Shown piece after piece: positions 9,893 to 20,486 of a stretch of 64,000 nucleotides of DNA. Each line of letters starts with the position of its first letter. The first letter of the stretch is position 1. The DNA is from Adiantum capillus-veneris (lineage: Eukaryota > Streptophyta > Polypodiopsida > Polypodiales > Pteridaceae): assembly GCA_014529385.2 (NCBI GenBank), contig CM043958.1, positions 158,012,793 through 158,076,792 of the forward strand, in the 5' to 3' direction. Both the position numbers and the translations under genes were made by a program. The notes beneath the pieces were generated by a model. That model saw only the letters and a list, made by a program, of their open reading frames with translations. It made no database searches and had not been told where the DNA came from.

Positions 9893-12618
9893 ACAATGGT
9901 CTGCATGGCTTCTTTTGTACCATGTTTAAGCATGAAGCGATCAAACTTCTTGTACCACTGTCTACATGATTGTTTCAGTCCATACAAGCTTCTATTGAGC
10001 ATACATACCAAATGTTCCTTGCCAGGGATGACAAAACCCTCGGGTTGCTTCATGTAAAGCTCTTCTTCCACATCACCATGCAAGAAAGCGGTATGTACAT
10101 CCATTTGGTCCATTTCCAAATCAAGAGCAACCACAATGGCAAACAATACACGCAAAGTGGTCATCTTTACAATGGGAGAGAACACTTCCTGAAAGTCTAT
10201 GCCCTTGGTTTGAACATATCCCTTTGCCACAAGCCTTGCCTTATACTTGGGTTTTGCATCAACAGTTCTGATTTTATACACCCATTTGTTAGGAATACCC
10301 TTCCTTCCTTTGGGCAATTCAACCAAATCCCAAGTATGATTAGCATGCAAAGCTTTAATCTCTTCCTGCATAGCAAGCTCCCACTTGTCGCTGTGCTCAC
10401 ATGTCTTTGCCTCTTTATACGTAAGAGGCTCTCCCTCATCTGTCAACATAATGTAATGCAAAGAGGGGTCATATCGACTCACAGGCCGTCTTTGACGAGT
10501 AGACCGCCTCACCCAATGATCCACATTATCCGGCAATGGGTTTACATCAGGTGGCACTACAAAATCATCAACAATGGGCTGTTGTACATCATTTTCAGCA
10601 TTGTTTCTTGGTTGCAAATGCCCTTCAGGAGCCTCAATTTGCTGTCCAACAGCATCTGGCTCAAACACCACTGGATCATCTACATTTTCAGCCATTTGTG
10701 GTGCATCTTGAGGGTCAAAAATAGGCCTAACAGGTGGGTGGTCATGCTGAAATTTCACCCTTTTATGGTCATGCTTTGAGGCACAATTGTTTTGAAGCAG
10801 CCTTGCCTCATTAAAAACAACATCCCGGCTGCGTACAACCCTTTTGAGCTCAGGTAACCAAATCCTGTAACTCATTTCGCCTTCTTCACCATATCCCATG
10901 AGGAGGCCTTTAATGGACTTCGCATCTAGTTTACTCCTCAACTCAAGTCTAACATGCACAAAAGCTTCGCAACCAAAAATGCGTAAGTGATCATATGAAG
11001 CAGGCTTGCCAGACCAAACCTCTTCAAGGATGTCACCTTTCAAAGACATGTGAGGGGATCGATTGCATATATGCACTGCAGTTTTCAAAGCTTCTCCCCA
11101 AAATCCATGAGAGAGATTAGCTGTGGACATCATGCATCTCACCCTCTCACAAAGTGTCCTATTGAATCTTTCAGCCACACCATTAGAAGAGGGGCTGTAT
11201 GGTACAATAAGCTCCCTCTTAATGCCCAAATTTTCACAAAACTTGTTAAATTCAGCACTTGTGTACTCCCCCCCATTGTCTGTACGCAAGCATTTTAGCT
11301 TTCTACCTGTTTGGGTGGTCACAAATGCATGAAATCTCTTAAACGCAGCAAAGGCTTCATCCTTAGACTTAAGCAAATAAACCCAAATTTTCCTAGAATG
11401 ATCATCAACAAAGGAGACAAAATAACATGCACCACCCATAGACTTAGTAGGCATGCTACATACATCGGAATGTACAAGATCAAGCACACAAGATTTACGA
11501 GAGACACCCGAGTAATAAGAACGCTTTACTTGCTTACCATATTGACATTCATTACAAAAGTCAAGCTTTGTGCCTTTCGCGTCAAGCTTGTTCAAAGTAC
11601 AAAGCTTAGAAAGGCCCTTTTGGCTCATATGGCCAAGCCTCGTGTGCCACAACTCCATGTGAGAGTTAATTTCAGCCAATGCAATAAACTTGCCCAACAC
11701 GGCCTTTCCATGCATGCAGTAAAGTGTCCCTTTCTTTGTGCCCTTTACAATCAGCCTTGAGCCTTTAGTCATTTTCCATGACCCTCTCTCAAACAAGATG
11801 CTGTAACCATGCATATCCATCCGACCAACAGAAAGCAGACTCTTCTTGATTCCTGGCACATATCGAACATCATGCAAGACAAGCTCATTTGTGCCAATAC
11901 CCTCAATGGAACATGCATGATTGTTTCCAAGGTATACATGGCCACGCTTGCCCGCATCAAAAGTAGAGAAACACTCCTTGATAGGAGTCACATGAAATGA
12001 AGCACCGGAATCAACAATCCAAGTCTGGGACAATGCATCATTGACAATCAACAAAGCATCAATAAGATCACCAAGAATAAGATCACTCTTGGTGATCTGC
12101 ATGTCCTGTGAATGAACATTTAGAGAGGCATCAAAGTCATAAGCATAATCATCTGACAAAGTGGCACACAAGATGTCCTTTACATCTGACAGCTCCTCAA
12201 TCACGACACTAGAAGCCACATTGGCCTTCTCTTTGTCCTTTGAGCTATCCTGTGCATTTGCCTTGACTTTCTTCTTCTCTTTCTTTTTGTCTCCACCATT
12301 CTTTTTCCTTTCTAACTCAGCTTTATAGTACCTGCAATCGGGTTTCTTGTGACCTTTCCTGCCATATTGATAGCAAGTCACATCACCCTTGCCTTTGCTT
12401 GCATTTCCCCTTTCTTTACTCTTACTCTTACTCCTTTGTGCATAAGCATTCTTCTTTTCTGTCCTGCCTCTAACCATGTTGGCAGAGCTGCCTCCCTCTC
12501 CACTTGCTTTCCTCTTGATTTCTTCATTGAAGATAGAACCCCTAACACCATCAAAGGTCAAATTGGGGTTATTGGACAACGAAACCACCAAAGTTTCCCA
12601 TGACTGAGGTAAGGTCAA
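9838..12618 (-). pseudogene. Copia gag C-terminus, protease, integrase, reverse transcriptase N-terminus
   Basis: A 926-codon open frame. Residues 81-95 hold a zinc knuckle whose second Cys is Tyr (CYQYGRKGHKKPDC). Protease is at about 195-270 with the active site WIVDSGASFHV (Asp203). The integrase zinc site is H325/H330/C355/C358, and the catalytic triad is Asp385, Asp447 and Glu483 with a 35-residue D-E gap. Reverse transcriptase starts near 745 with WELAMQEEIKALHANHTWDL, and QMDVHTAFLHGDVEEELYM lies near 838. The last ~25 residues are out-of-frame translation past the frameshift. The 5' side is linked to the gag frame at 12569-13072 by another frameshift near 12600. Confidence 0.92.
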
Positions 12619-13072
12619 GCAAGAAGATAGCTTTCAGCTCATCATCAAAAGGAGGCAAGCCAGAATCCTGTAAGTGCGACAAAGTACCTGCGAATAATGA
12701 CAAGTGCTCTGTCGTGCTCTTGGACTCATCTAGTTGAATGCCAACAAGTTTTCGTATCAAGTACGCCTGGTTGACAGGCGTATTTTCATACATTCCCTTC
12801 AACTTCTCCCACACATCAAAAGCAGTCGTGAGACCTTTCACATCAATGACGGTCTCATTGGTCATGGCCATTTTAATGTGTGTAACGGCCTTCCTGTTCA
12901 TGCTAACCCATGCTTCATCCGTCATATTCTGTGGCTTCACCTGTTCAAGTGCCCCTTCGCAATCCTTAAGAAATAGGATTCCTTGAATCCTGTCTTTCCA
13001 AAGATCAAAACCTGTACCATCGAACCTCCTAATCTCGAAGAGGTTCTTCACATTCGAAGAAGATGAGGCCAT
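12569..13072 (-). pseudogene. Copia gag N-terminal part
   Basis: It starts with MASSSSNVKNLFEI at 13072, and RFDGTGFDLWKDRIQGIL is the conserved opening of plant Copia gag. The motifs AFDVWEKLKGMYEN, LIRKLVGIQL and HLSLFAGTLSHLQDSG complete the UBN2-type gag core. The frame is lost near 12600, where the LPQSWETLVVSL continuation lies in the neighbouring frame. This is the capsid precursor of the nested Copia element. Confidence 0.9.
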
Positions 13073-13813
13073 AGCTGCACGAAATAAGAGGGATAATACG
13101 CTGAATTTTTGGGCAAAATGCGCAAAAATCGGAGTATAGCCTCACAGAGACGTGCACTACAGCTCCAAATGGTCATAGGAGCAATTTGGGGCAAAATAGG
13201 TCGATTTGGGCACAAAATTCAATTTCTGAAATTTATGCGCAGGAAATTTCAGCGAGCGAATTTGTGCTCGAAAATAACAAATTTAGTTGTTTTTAGCCTC
13301 AAAAGACATACACAAGACTAATACATAGCCTTTAGAAGCATGTAAGCGCAAAAGCCCCAATTTGTAGCATCAAAATTGCATGAAATTGAGCCACAAATGG
13401 TCATACATCGACAAAATTTGTCAAATGTGCGTGGATTGCATCTATTTGCACTTTCCCCAATGTAATCGCACCATAAAAACACTTGCAAAAACTTGCGTAA
13501 ATCTGAAATTTGCTTAAAACACGTGTTTTAGGGCTTGTTTTTCAGCAATTTCAGGGTTTTCGGGTAGCAGGGACTCAGCAAAAGTATTCCCACACCTTAA
13601 TACATCATTTGCAAAACCTGTATTTTGCTGTCATAACTTGTAATTTTCTGTTTTTGACTTAATTTCAGCTTGTTTTAGGTCAATTTGGTTGCCGGGAGCT
13701 CTCTAGTGTCCGGGGACGAGTCCTTTGGCGACAAAATTGCAAAATCTCGCATGAAAGTTGACCTTCTTGGCTGAAATTCAGCGTTTGTAGGTTTGGGGAC
13801 AAACCCTAATCGG
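13073..13813 (-). other. Copia 5' leader, non-coding
   Basis: About 740 bp lie between the primer-binding site and the gag start. No open frame is convincing. The region contains AT-rich and TTTGCACT-like stretches. It would hold the packaging signal if the element resembles others, but nothing visible proves this. Confidence 0.6.
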
Positions 13814-13825
13814 GCTCTGATACCA
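13814..13825 (-). other. Copia primer-binding site (tRNA-iMet)
   Basis: The minus strand reads TGGTATCAGAGC, a perfect match to the initiator tRNA-Met 3' end, two bases after the LTR end. Confidence 0.92.
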
Positions 13826-13827
13826 GT

Positions 13828-14093
13828 TGATGAGCGCGCGGCGGTGTGTGCAAGTGAAAGAGCACGCGAGGAAGTGCAGTGTGTGTGCAGAGAGGGGAGG
13901 CGAAGGCCAGCAGGAGAGGAAGCGCCAGCAGAAGAGAGAGGGCTCACGTTTTTGGGGAAAACTCAACAAGTGAGTTTTAGGTTTTCCCACTTTTATTATA
14001 AGTGATCTTTAAAAAATGTGTCCAGGTTCAATATGAACCTGGACAAAGTATAAAAATGTACAAAAAGGGGTTATTTAGGCCTTTAACTCAACA
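13828..14093 (-). repeat. Copia 5' LTR
   Basis: 266 bp from TGATGAGCGCG to ACTCAACA on the plus strand. It is followed by the duplicated target AGATA and then by the resumed reverse transcriptase of element A. Confidence 0.9.
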
Positions 14094-14095
14094 AG

Positions 14096-14964
14096 ATACA
14101 CTTTTTGGGACACATTGTCTCAGCAGCAGGAGTACAAATGGATCCGGCCAAAATACAAACTACCCGCGATTGGCCCGATTTGAAGAATATCCATGAAGTT
14201 AGAAGCTTCTTGGGATTGTGTTCGTACTACAGGCGGTTCATTCGAAAGTTTGCAGAGGTTGCTTCCCCTTTGTATATCTTGACACAGAAAGGAGTCCCTT
14301 TCTCGTGGGGACCCACAGAGGTGACTGCCTTTCAGACATTGAAAGAGAAATTGACTACGGGGACCAGTCTTGACTTTGCTGGACTTGCATAAGTCATTTG
14401 AAGTATATTGTGATGCTTGTGGTCATAGTCTGGGTGCGGTCTTAATGCAAGAAAGCCATGTCATTGCTTATGAGACCCTATTGTTCTCAAGGCCGGAAAT
14501 GATAGCACAGATTTATGAGAAAGAGCTTCTGACGGTTATTCATGCTCTTACTCAGTGGCGACGTTATTTACTAGGAGCGGATTGTAGTGTCTTTACAGAC
14601 CATCAGAGTTTGCGCTACTTCTTGTCACAGAAGCAGCTTTCGGAAAAGCAGATGCGGTGGGCGAACATCTTGTCACAGTTTCATTTCCAGATTGTCCATG
14701 TGTAGGGACAGAAGAATGTGGAAGCCGTTGGTTCTGGCTATTTCCACGATACATTATAGGAGCTTCGAGGATACGGTCGACCAGTATGCCATATATACAG
14801 ATTTTGCAGATGTTTTCACACGAATACGGGATGGGGAGACAATAGCGGGATATTCCATTCGGGATGGCTACTTGATGAGAAAAACCATGTTGTGCGTTAC
14901 ACAGCCGTTGAGGGAAAAGGTTATGACTGAATGCCACTGTCCACCTTTTACGAGTCACCGCGGC
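14096..14964 (+). pseudogene. Element A reverse transcriptase end, RNase H, start of integrase
   Basis: Resumes with HFLGHIVSAAGVQMDPAK and RSFLGLCSYYRRFIRKFAE (end of reverse transcriptase). A frameshift near 14375 leads to the RNase H frame with YCDACGHSLGAVLMQ, YEKELLTVIHAL and FTDHQSLRYFLS, closed by a TAG at 14704-14706. Another frame from about 14750 carries VDQYAIYTDFADVFTRI, the spacer before integrase, and CHCPPFTSHRG, the beginning of the integrase HHCC zinc site. The hAT element is inserted exactly after this second His. The frame resumes at 17136. Confidence 0.88.
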
Positions 14965-14969
14965 CATAG

Positions 14970-15060
14970 TTACATGGGACGGCGGGTCGGGGTCGGGAAC
15001 GGGGTCGGGACGGCAAAAGTCAGGAAACGGGGACGGGGGTCGGAACGGCAAAAAAAAAAA
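14970..15060. repeat. GC-rich subterminal repeats, left end of the hAT element
   Basis: Short repeated units of the GGGTCGGG / GGAACGG / GGGACGG kind. The mirror set in complementary form is at about 16940-17115 (CCGTCCC, CGGCCC). Clustered subterminal motifs are the known binding sites of hAT transposases; which motif is bound here is not known. Confidence 0.7.
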
Positions 15061-15373
15061 GAAGAGTTTTTTTGGCATTTTTTGACCTACACACATGCCA
15101 CACACATAGAGCATCACTTTGACCATAAATTTACACTAAATAGACCAAAGAACACGAGTCATATAGGCTGAAATGTGCTAATAAAACATCGATGATCGAT
15201 GGATACAAAATGAGAAGTGCATGCCACAAGGGCTCAAGAGTCAAAAAGCCTAAAGGACTTAGGAGAAGCCTGAGGCCTCAAGGATAACAAAAAGTACAAA
15301 GGGCTATGTAGTAGGTAGAGTCGTAGACTCAAGAGTCTAGACTCGAGAGTCGAGTGATCAATGATCATCAAAC

Positions 15374-15769
15374 TCAAGAAGTGCTCGCCTGCTGAATCTC
15401 CACATCGTCGTCGTAGTCGAGGTCGTCCGCAACGTATGAGGGCTCCGGCTCGGGAGGCTCGCATTGAGGCTCGAAATCCTCCTCTAGCTCCTCCAAAAGA
15501 GTATCGGCCATAGATGGATTCTCTTGTGCCATCTCCCACTCAGTGAAAGGATCTGCCTTGTGTGTGATGCTCTTGGCAAGCATGCGCAAGTTAGCGCTCA
15601 CAAACACCAAATCATTGGCCCTCTGAACGCCAAGGCGATTCCTCTTCTTAGAGGCAATGTGGCTGTACACACTCCATAGTTGCTCCAAGCAACTAGTGGT
15701 ACATGCTTGGCTAAGGACACGAACAGCCAAGCGCTGCAAATGTGGGCCATCTCCTCCATAGTCCTCCCA
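15374..15769 (-). pseudogene. hAT transposase C-terminal dimerisation domain
   Basis: The frame contains QRLAVRVLSQACTTSCLEQL, WSVYSHIASKKRNRLGVQ and ANDLVFVSANLRML. This is the hAT C-terminal dimerisation signature, where xRNWS and KKRNRL are usually conserved (here xEQLWS). It is followed by an acidic tail (EELEEDFEPQCEPPEPEP). In an intact transposase, about 300-400 residues with the catalytic DDE fold would precede it; here it joins almost directly to the region after the BED finger. Confidence 0.85.
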
Positions 15770-16606
15770 CTACAAAACCGAGCCAATCTTGTTGCGATCA
15801 AGCTGTGCATCTACACATCCATAGGAGCCCTTCTTTTGCCTGTAGTTGAGTAGCTCGTCTCTAATCTTGCGCCTAATGGTGCGAAGCCTCTCCGATGAAG
15901 GTGGCACATAAGAGGAACCATATTCCCCTATTTTCGTAACCATGGTTCGAAAGTATGGAGACCTATCCACACAAAATAGAGCATGTTGCGTTAGTATGGA
16001 GAGTCGAGAAATTATAACCCATTATGAATACAAAATGGAAGATTGCAATGTGCATATGCCAAGGGAAACTCACCGCGAAGCATGGAAGGCAATGTGGTCG
16101 TGGAAGAAGAATCGGGCAACCGACCTATCTACCTCTTCCTTCAATTTAGGATTCCAATTTTCGTTGAGAGTGGTTTGGCGATGCGGAAGGGAAGAGGACG
16201 GTGTAGATCCATGGCTCTTGAAGGTTCGAGAGATGTCGTCAAGGTTGGCTTCCCTTTGCTCTCGCGGTGTCGCCGTGGTGGAGGGATCAACGGCAACAAA
16301 ACGGCCCCTCTTGGCCGCTTCCGCAACCTCATACACCGTGAGTTTCTCAAGAAGATCCAACCTCTTCTCGGGAGCTACATGAGGGCAAAACTTCACCTCG
16401 TGACCGGGTTCATGAAGAAGATGGGCTCGCACTTTGTTTGAACCACCCGTTCTCTTGTATGGACATAGCTTGCACGTCCATGGTCTTGCACCGCCACCTT
16501 TGCCACGCGAGCTAAAGTCGACTTCATCCCACCACGACCACGTTTGCACGGCGGGCCTCCTTCGAGAAGAAGCGGCTTGAGAAGTGGAGTTGGCTTGAGA
16601 TGACAT
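15770..16606 (-). pseudogene. hAT transposase N-terminus with BED zinc finger, two exons
   Basis: Exon 1 (16606-16074) starts MSSQANSTSQAASSRRRPAV. It carries a BED-type finger at about residues 43-76 with CKLC, then HLLHEPGH and C, and ends in VARFFFHDHIAFHAS. A donor at 16073 (GGTGAGT on the minus strand) and an acceptor ending at 15963 define a 111-bp intron. After splicing the frame reads RSPYFRTMVTKIGEYG, matching the usual hAT continuation. The frame then goes on through PPSSERLRTIRRKIRDELL to about 15770, where the internal deletion begins. The BED finger would bind the transposon ends. It is intact as read, so a truncated DNA-binding protein is conceivable. Confidence 0.82.
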
Positions 16607-17135
16607 GATGGTGGAGAGACTCGAGAGAGTAGAGCTTAGAAGTTAGAAGGGTTAGAGGAGAGCTTGTGTGGAGAGAGAGTAAAGGAGAGCTTCAAAGTGG
16701 GTAGAAGAGGGAGAGGAGAGCTTCAAAGTTTAAACTTGAGCCTTGAGCTTGAGGGAAATGGAATGAGCTTGAGCCTTGAGCTTGAGGGAAATGGAATGAG
16801 CATTGAGCATTGAGACTATGAGTATTAAGAGGCCCAAGGGAGCCTTTTATAGCCTCCCAAGGGCCAAGGCTTAAAAAATATGGCAGTTGGGGCTGCACAG
16901 AGCCGTTGCAAACGGTCAAAAACGGTCACTTTTTTGAATCCGACCCAGGCCGACCCCTGCCGTCCCCGTCTGGTCCGTCCGGCCCCGGCCGTCCCCGGTC
17001 CGTCCCCCCTGCGACCCGCCCGTCCGGCCCGTTTTCCGTCCGTCCCTCGGCGTTCCCAGCCGTTCCCGGCCCGGTTACGGCCGTTCCCCGGCCCTAGGGC
17101 CCGTCCCCCCCGTCCCCTGTAACTATGACCGCGGC

Positions 17136-18376
17136 AGTGCTACCACCATGAAAGGGGTAGAGAGATACTTCTTTTGGCCGAGACTCAAAAAGGATGTGGA
17201 AGAGTTTGTGCGCAGTTGCTTAGTATGCCAGAAGGTCAAGTTTGACAGGCATAAAGCACTGGGATTGTTACAGCCTTTACCCATACCCACCCGCCCTTGG
17301 GAAACTATTGCAATGGATTTCTTTTTGATCTCCCGAGAACACAGAGTGGTCACGATGGTATCTGGACTGTTATTGACAGATTTAGCAAGCAGGCTCATTT
17401 CATTCCAGTGAAGAAAACAATCAAGCCGGATCACTTAGCGAGACTGTTTGTGGCCCAGATCTTCAGGTTACATGGCATGCCTGAGACTATTGTCTCTGAC
17501 AGGGACCCCAGATTTACGAGTTTGTTTTGGAAGGCAATTTGGGAGAACATTGGCACGCGGTTGCAGTTCTTGTCATCGTTCGATACGTAGACTGACGAGC
17601 AATCTGAGATTGCCAACTCAGTGGTTTTAGATTTATTGAAGTCTTATATCTCGGATCAGAAGACTCAATGGGAAAAGTACCTACCTTTGGTGGAATTTGC
17701 CTACAATAACACGATACACTCTTCGACGGGGAAGGCGCCATTTGAGATTGTTGAAGGTGCTACGAAGGTTCCACCCTTCCTAAGCACGAAAGATAAGATT
17801 TTTGAAGCGGATGAATATACGCGAGACTTAGACACGGCTTGTGCCAACGTTCACGAGGCTTTGCAGAAATCTCAAGAACGACAGGAAAAGGCAGCGGATC
17901 GCCTTCTTCGCGACTGGAAATTGAAGGAGGATGATTGGGTCCGCTTACGTTTTGAGAAGGCACGCCTAAGAAAGAAAAAGGGAAAGGGGAGGTTTTTTCC
18001 AAAGCTTAGTATGCGATACTACGGACCTTTCCAGATTACTGAAAAGATAAATGATGTCTCCTTCCGACTGAAACTGCCTTATACTAGGAGGATTCACAAT
18101 GCATTTCATGTGAGTCTCTTGAGACCTTTCAAAGGTGATGTGCCTGATGATGGGGAGCCTGATGAGCAACCCGAAGTGGAAGAAAACGAGGAGATCCTTG
18201 TTCCTGAACAGATTTTGGCACATAAGGACACAAAGAATAAAGGTAAAGTCCGAAGGCGGTTCTTGGTTAAGTTCAAGAACTATCTTGCATTGGATGCGAA
18301 GTGAATGGAGGAGGAGGACCTAGCAGATACTCCTAAGATTGTGAAACTTTACCTCGAAGCTTTTGGTTTAGCATAG
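17136..18376 (+). pseudogene. Element A integrase and chromodomain end
   Basis: After the hAT target duplication the integrase continues with MKGVERYFFWPRLKKDVEEF and CLVCQKVKFDRHKALGLLQP (last two zinc-site Cys). Frameshifts near 17330 and a TAG at 17588-17590 split the core. Asp residues are seen in AMDF and SDRDPRFTS. The Glu-containing segment is altered: TDEQSEIANS against TDGQSEIANS. From 17621 a 227-codon frame runs through TQWEKYLPLVEFAYNNTIHS, LRFEKARLRKKKGKGRFFPK and HNAFHVSLLRPFKGDV to a chromodomain-like C-terminus (EEILVPEQILAHKD, RRRFLVKFKNY). A TGA at 18302-18304 replaces the Trp codon expected before MEEEDLADTP. Confidence 0.9.
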
Positions 18377-18911
18377 TCTACTCCAAATGGAACCCAGAAT
18401 TTAGCTTGGCCGGAGATCTGGTGGAGTAGGATGCACAAGAGGGGAGTTACTCCGCTCCTTTGTCAACAGATGCCTCGATTTTGATACTAGAGTCACTGAT
18501 GTCTCTTTGAGCTTCAGGGATATTGAGAGCTGACAGTATTTTGCTATATGACTTTATGAAATGGAATTCCTGAATATGAAACTGATTTGTTCTTGACTTG
18601 TTTTTAAGTGCAAGAACTGATAGACGAAATGATTGCAGCATTTTGGTCTAATTGATCTCGAATAGACATGGTTGCAATAGGGGTTAGTCAATCGGACATC
18701 GATGAGGTCCCGACTGGATCTCGATGCGATTGCTAGCTACACTGCCAATAAATCATGGTCTAAGATCCGAATGAATGTCATGTGATATTCTGTGATGTCG
18801 TGTGATGTGACTGTCGATTGGTACATGTGCTAGATGTGTGTTCCTAGTATGTAGGTACTAACAGTCAGTGTCTGCTAAGACGGTTTATGGCCTCTGTCTC
18901 TTTTGCAGGCG
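18377..18911 (+). other. Element A 3' untranslated region
   Basis: No open frame. It matches 2252-2660 of the upstream remnant. The end has TG-rich short repeats (GTGATATTCTGTGATGTCGTGTGATGTG). Confidence 0.65.
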
Positions 18912-18924
18912 TAAGAGGGGGGTA
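18912..18924 (+). other. Polypurine tract of element A
   Basis: TAAGAGGGGGGTA immediately precedes the 3' LTR start TGTCGC. Element D uses the same AAGAGGGGGGTA tract. Confidence 0.88.
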
Positions 18925-19600
18925 TGTCGCAAAGTGATGACGTGGTTGCCCGTGAGGAAAACCCTGACTGTTGCTGAAAACCCTAAATCTGGAAACCCTA
19001 ACCCTAAAACCTGCAAATCCTAAAATTTGCTAGATACCCTAAAACAACAGAAACCCTAACCCTAACCCTAACACTAGAAAGACAGCAGGTTGAATCCCGA
19101 AAATTGCGGAAAAGCAGTGCTGGGGTGGCATCGTACGGCAAGTCCCTGAATTTGCGCTGGTCGAATTTGCGTGGTTGCTTTTTGGCTCTACGCAATTTGG
19201 GATAGAAAGAGAGAGAAGATTTGCTTTATTTTTTAAAAAGTTCAAGAGAGCTTGAGAGAGGAAAAAAAGAGCCTTTGCTTTTATTTTTAGGCTTTTGATC
19301 TGATGCTTTTGGGGCTCTGCTTTTGGCATCCCTTGTAAAACATTAAATAAGTGGTTTGGGCTCCCACTGTGCAGAGCATCTGGACGTAGAGTCTGACAGT
19401 GAGACCCAACCACTCTTGTACTTTGAACTGATTAATACATAAAGAAATACCGAAAGGGCGCCAGTCTTTGGGGCCAATATCTCTAGGCACAGAACTTTGC
19501 CGGGCCAATGCAAGTCTATTGTGAACTGTGAACTGTTTTGAAGTGGTTATTTGGTACTGTCGTGATTGATTCTTGACTTGGAGTGTCCAAGTTTGTTATA
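18925..19600 (+). repeat. 3' LTR of element A
   Basis: 676 bp from TGTCGCAAAGTG to GTTTGTTATA, where the canonical CA end has mutated to TA. It is followed by the target duplication GAAAT. The telomere-like tract is shorter here than in the 5' LTR. Confidence 0.9.
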
Positions 19601-19605
19601 GAAAT

Positions 19606-19980
19606 TCTGGACTGTGTTAGAATTGTGCACCAAGAAAAGCAAGCACTTCAATGAAGATGGGCTCAGAAGAAACTTTGAGGAAAAAATGGATGCTTTCTGA
19701 GAAAGCGGGTTGCTTTTCGGGAAAGCAGATCCTTTCCCTCGAGGAAGTCTATGTCTGCATTGCAACTGTGCATGTGATTGCATCTACGGATGCCTGGGAA
19801 GTGCTGTGAAAGCATTGTTTTTAACTCATAAGGTTTTATTGAGTTTTTGGGCAGTTTCAGACTATTTTTAAAATACACCGATTGCCCACTTAATAAGTGG
19901 GCAGCCATCTGATAAATAAGGCAACAGATCAGCCAACGTTCTCTCTCTCTCTCTCTCTCTCTAAAATTCTCTTCTTCTTG

Positions 19981-20030
<50 letters not shown>

Positions 20031-20055
20031 CAGAACATCGCAAAAAAAAAAAAAA
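19606..20055 (+). mobile_element. C' 3' LTR, piece 3 of 4
   Basis: The join 4975/19606 restores GGAAATCTGGACTG, matching GGAAATCTGAACTG of the family C LTR. Further matches are AAGATGGG, CGAGGAAGTCTATGTCTGCATTG and the GTTTTTAACTCA...TGAGTTTTT stretch. The piece also holds a small palindrome GCCCACTTAATAAGTGGGC, two CT runs and a poly-A tract that was the target of element B. Confidence 0.72.
19941..20028. repeat. (CT)n microsatellite
   Basis: (CT)11 at 19941-19962 and (CT)22 at about 19984-20028, separated by AAAATTCTCTTCTTCTTGTC. Family C LTRs have a CT/GA-rich tract at the equivalent place. Confidence 0.95.
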
Positions 20056-20380
20056 AGTCACGTGACACATCGCAACCCTATGTGTCCGTGGACAAGCTAC
20101 ACAACAGCAGGGTTCAGTCAGTCCAGTCAAGTTTAGATTAGCGGTGATCTGGGACTTTTGTGCGTCTATTCGTAGACTGTGCATGCCCAATCACTGAGTG
20201 TAGATGCATATCCTTCGGTTGCACACAGCATGATCATCGAAATTCCCATCAGAATCCATTAGCATCAGTCAGGGGAATTTCCCAGTGCATTTAGGCTATT
20301 TTCCCTGTTTTTGGTATTTTCACTTATTATTTTTAAGCGACTTTCCAACAAAAGTAGGTCGGGCAATTTTGCTAAGTTAA

Positions 20381-20388
20381 TATATAAG
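20381..20388 (+). promoter_or_regulatory. TATA-like box in element B LTR
   Basis: TATATAAG, conserved at 41225-41232 in the other LTR. It is a plausible core promoter for element transcription; the start site is unknown. Confidence 0.5.
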
Positions 20389-20486
20389 CAAACCCAAGTT
20401 AGCACTTTCTGGCAGAAGAGGCAGCAGGAGCTTCCCGCTCAACAGGCAACTTCTCAACAGTACCCCCTCAGACACTCAGACACTCT

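Larger units (their letters stand above)
8691..14093 (-). mobile_element. Ty1/copia retrotransposon nested in element A
   Basis: The LTRs are 8691-8975 (3') and 13828-14093 (5'), and the element reads on the minus strand. The target duplication AGATA occurs at 8686-8690 and 14094-14098, and removing the insert rejoins the A reverse transcriptase as ...PEI-HFLGH. The primer-binding site, a 755-bp leader, gag, protease, integrase, reverse transcriptase and RNase H follow in Copia order (integrase before reverse transcriptase). Two or more frameshifts make it non-functional as read. Confidence 0.93.
14965..17127 (-). mobile_element. Non-autonomous hAT DNA transposon nested in element A
   Basis: It is bounded by 18-bp terminal inverted repeats, CATAGTTACATGGGACGG at 14965-14982 and its complement at 17110-17127 with one mismatch, and by a perfect 8-bp target duplication ACCGCGGC (14957-14964 and 17128-17135). 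An 8-bp duplication is the hallmark of hAT transposition. The subterminal 100-200 bp on both sides are very GC-rich GGGTCGGG/GGGACGG-type repeats. The internal part keeps the BED finger and the C-terminal dimerisation region of a transposase, but the catalytic core between them is deleted, so it depended on a partner element. Confidence 0.93.
4976..19600 (+). mobile_element. Element A: Ty3/gypsy chromovirus with two nested insertions
   Basis: The LTRs at 4976-5656 and 18925-19600 bound the element, and the flanks are a perfect GAAAT duplication (4971-4975 and 19601-19605). A primer-binding site matching initiator tRNA-Met follows the 5' LTR, and a polypurine tract precedes the 3' LTR. The internal order is gag, decayed protease, reverse transcriptase, RNase H, integrase, chromodomain. 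The coding region is interrupted by a Copia element (8691-14093) and a hAT element (14965-17127). Without these the element would be about 7.05 kb. It also has several stops and frameshifts of its own, so it cannot be autonomous. Confidence 0.93.

Noticed and set aside
9063-12976. Many plus-strand open frames over the Copia region (up to 269 codons at 9970-10779)
   Set aside because: They are antisense shadows of the minus-strand Copia polyprotein, whose domains are unmistakable.
14593-15126. 177-codon minus-strand frame across the element A/hAT junction
   Set aside because: It crosses an insertion boundary and uses the antisense of RNase H and GC-rich transposon end sequence; it is a chance frame.
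15598-16441. Plus-strand frames of 130-146 codons opposite the hAT transposase
   Set aside because: Antisense of the BED finger and dimerisation exons.
16880-17122. Pro/Arg-rich plus-strand frames
   Set aside because: Produced by the CCGTCCC-type subterminal repeats of the hAT element, not by a gene.
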